64,000 nt of DNA, taken from assembly GCA_015654675.1 (NCBI GenBank), contig JAATGM010000059.1, forward strand, positions 1 to 64,000. Reading direction: 5' to 3'. The position numbers were made by a program, and so were the translations under genes. The notes below the pieces were generated by a model. The model ran no database searches and was not told the origin of the DNA. It saw only the letters and a list, made by a program, of their open reading frames with translations. Of this stretch, positions 62,038-64,000 are shown piece after piece. Origin of the DNA: Planctomycetota bacterium (GTDB taxonomy: Bacteria; Planctomycetota; Phycisphaerae; UBA1845; UTPLA1). Position 1 is the stretch's first letter; each line of letters starts with the position of its first letter.

Positions 62038-64000
62038 GACGACGCGTAAAGATCGGTAACAAACTCGCTCGCGTCGGCACCAGGCTCCGCGCCGTCGCGT
62101 CCCTCGACACGATCGCACGCCACGTCCTCTACGTCTTCACCGGAAGCGATCCCCTCAACGGCGAGTTTCGCAGCGAAATCTTCGGATTCGACTGGACCGC
62201 TTGGACCTTCCTCGCGATGCCCACTTACGCGCGGACGCTGGGCGGGCGGATCCCGCGAAACAATTTCTGCGGCCTGCACTTCTGCGACAGCATCAACGCC
62301 GTCGTCTTCGGCGGCGGCAATTACCCCGGCGGAAGCTTCAATGCGGCCCGCGACCTGGTCTCGTGGAACGGGCGACGCTGGTGCCTCATCATCCCCCTGG
62401 ACAACCTCCGCCCCGCGGACTCAGGCGACTACGAAGCTGACTTCTGCCCGGACGATTGCATGAGCCTGCTGACGGCCGGCGATTGCATGGACGAAGAGGT
62501 TGATCTGAAAGCCATCTGGCCGCAGCTCATCAACTATTCCAACCTCGGCATGATGGGCCACACGCACGGCTCCGCCTGCTACGATCAGGTCCGCGACTGT
62601 CTCTACTTCGTAGGCGGCACGACCCAGGCGTTTGGCCAGTCCGTCAACATCGGCGGAGATTGCGACTGGGGCGAGATCAACTCCCCGTTCACGTTCGAGT
62701 TCTCATTCGCCACAAAGAAGTGGCGCGTGATGACTTGCACCGGCCCAGTGTTCAATCGCAACGTCTCGGGGACCATTACAAACATCGGGCGCCGCGCCGC
62801 GTCACCCGGACAGGGCGACATGGTCTATGACCGGGACCGTCAACGCGCCATCCTCTTCGGCGGAACGGACGTTTCGGGCGGCGAGGCCGAGGCCGACTCC
62901 GGATACTTCGGCGACACCTGGGAGCTGGACCCGACCGCGACACCCCACACCGACATGTGGACGAAGACGCGCACGAAGGCGCAAGGGCCCGGCGCGCGGT
63001 TTGAACACGCAATCTGCTATGTCCCCGTCTGGAAGGACGACGACGACGTCTACCATGGCGGCTACATGCTGCTGCACGGTGGGCAGATGGCGTCTGGCGG
63101 GGCGATCAAGAACGAGTGGTGGAAATACGGTTACACGCTCAACGCCGGCACGGGTGAGCTGACGGGCTCGCCAACGTGGACCGACATCACCGGCGACATC
63201 ACCGCCACCGACACCATGCCGGGCCGCATCCGCCACTCGATCGCGTTCGACGAAAACCGGAAGAAGGTCGTCATCGCCGGCGGGGTTCGCTACGACGTTG
63301 ACGAGTTCACCCCGCTCGACAGCCAGGCCGTCGCACTGACGGCGGAGCTGGACGTTCTCACACTTGAGCACGTCGTCGTCGCGCCGGCCACACCGCTCAA
63401 CCCGGGCCTGCGAATCAACGCTGGATTCATCTACGATCGATGCCGCAAGAAGTGTGTCCTGTTCGGCGGGCAGCTCTACACCGATCGCGGGGCCATCACG
63501 GGCGACGCGGGCGTGTGGCCGTGGGATGGAGCCGCATGGGTTCCCGAAGGCGACATCACGGAATCCGTCTCGGACCAGAGCCGCAGCGGGCATGCGCAGC
63601 TACCGATCGGCGGCGGCGTCATGCTCATCCTTGGCGGCGATCCGCTCTTGCAGCTCACGCATCTGTTCTATTTCGGCACCTTCGGCGTGGTGCGCAACTA
63701 CGCCGTCCCGTTTGAGACGGGATTCTTTCCCGTGCTCGCCCAATACAGCGCCCGTGCGGCGGCGGCTGGCGACCTACTCATCCTCGGCCGCAATCCCAGT
63801 AACGAATCTACAATTGAGTTCTGGAAATACGACGCGAGCGTATTCAACCCAGCGACGCCGCCCGACGGCTTCGACCCCTACACCGCCAATCCCTGGGTCG
63901 CATTTACTCCGCAGCCGACCGGCATGGTGGGCGGCGTGTCGAATTGGATGTGGACCGAGTTCGCAATGTGCTACTCGGCCGCGACGGGCAAGCTGATCTG
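62034..64000 (+). CDS. kelch-like beta-propeller tail protein, partial
   Basis: A frame from GTG 62034 that stays open to the end of the window (over 655 residues). Kelch-type blades recur: NAVVFGGGNYPGGSF, LYFVGGTTQAFGQS, AILFGGTDVSGGEA, GYMLLHGGQMASGG, KVVIAGGVRYDV and KCVLFGGQLYTDRG, each a hydrophobic strand followed by Gly-Gly, with Trp-rich text between. A beta-propeller placed after the tail genes may be a receptor-binding protein; its C-terminus lies outside the window. Confidence 0.7.
   Translation, partial: MRRRVKIGNKLARVGTRLRAVASLDTIARHVLYVFTGSDPLNGEFRSEIFGFDWTAWTFLAMPTYARTLGGRIPRNNFCGLHFCDSINAVVFGGGNYPGGSFNAARDLVSWNGRRWCLIIPLDNLRPADSGDYEADFCPDDCMSLLTAGDCMDEEVDLKAIWPQLINYSNLGMMGHTHGSACYDQVRDCLYFVGGTTQAFGQSVNIGGDCDWGEINSPFTFEFSFATKKWRVMTCTGPVFNRNVSGTITNIGRRAASPGQGDMVYDRDRQRAILFGGTDVSGGEAEADSGYFGDTWELDPTATPHTDMWTKTRTKAQGPGARFEHAICYVPVWKDDDDVYHGGYMLLHGGQMASGGAIKNEWWKYGYTLNAGTGELTGSPTWTDITGDITATDTMPGRIRHSIAFDENRKKVVIAGGVRYDVDEFTPLDSQAVALTAELDVLTLEHVVVAPATPLNPGLRINAGFIYDRCRKKCVLFGGQLYTDRGAITGDAGVWPWDGAAWVPEGDITESVSDQSRSGHAQLPIGGGVMLILGGDPLLQLTHLFYFGTFGVVRNYAVPFETGFFPVLAQYSARAAAAGDLLILGRNPSNESTIEFWKYDASVFNPATPPDGFDPYTANPWVAFTPQPTGMVGGVSNWMWTEFAMCYSAATGKLI

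Overview
The window looks like a chromosome segment of a GC-rich planctomycete-like bacterium with the left part of a large tailed-phage prophage inserted in it. The host assignment rests on gene content, not on a search: a secreted subtilase ending in a dockerin-like calcium-binding tail, a Ser/Thr kinase fused to a CHASE2-like sensor, a secreted TPR protein, a CxxCH cytochrome and several orphan secreted proteins.

Region 1 (1-19,080) is host chromosome. It starts with a small membrane protein and a gene-poor stretch carrying degenerate TCTCA repeats. Then come a BamD/YbgF-like TPR protein, a hydantoinase A-type protein, two paralogous multi-pass membrane proteins of glycosyltransferase-39 type whose coding regions overlap, a cytochrome c'-like protein, a TPR-like protein, the large subtilase, an unknown secreted protein and a three-gene kinase cluster.

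Region 2 begins at a tRNA-Pro(GGG) gene (19,123-19,196) followed by a tyrosine integrase, the usual layout of a prophage left end. From 20.2 to 38.7 kb nearly all genes lie on the minus strand and many overlap by ATGA. They form an early operon: an uncharacterised 491-residue protein, an SMC/RecN-like ATPase, a UvrD-like helicase, a LexA DNA-binding domain without its protease, a phage CsrA (57 aa), a ParB-like protein, a DEAD/H helicase, a Toprim primase, a nuclease-like protein, a HerA-like ATPase, many small (often zinc-binding) proteins, and an excisionase. The switch lies at 38.7-38.8 kb, where a ribbon-helix-helix gene and a CI-like repressor diverge across an AT-rich operator region.

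Region 3 (39.4-41.8 kb) is a cargo island: a zinc-ribbon membrane protein, a small helical protein, and a two-gene minus-strand module encoding a protein with an RNA polymerase alpha-CTD-like domain, next to two perfect palindromes.

Region 4 (42-64 kb, plus strand) is the late operon in siphophage order: DEDD exonuclease, regulators, small and large terminase, portal, Mu F-like head protein, prohead protease with a nested scaffold, decoration-like and major capsid proteins, terminator, connector, tail tube, tail-assembly chaperone with a -1 frameshift (GGGAAAA), tape measure, tail proteins, and a kelch-like protein running off the end. Lysis genes and the right attachment site are not in the window.

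The most interesting proposal is a phage-encoded CsrA circuit. A canonical CsrA lies in the early operon. The first gene of that operon has two tandem GGA-containing ribosome-binding elements 19 nt apart, and upstream lies a hairpin-rich region with GGA in loops that could act as a decoy RNA. Other notable items are the frameshift, the nested scaffold, the alpha-CTD module and an exonuclease gene with no usual start codon.
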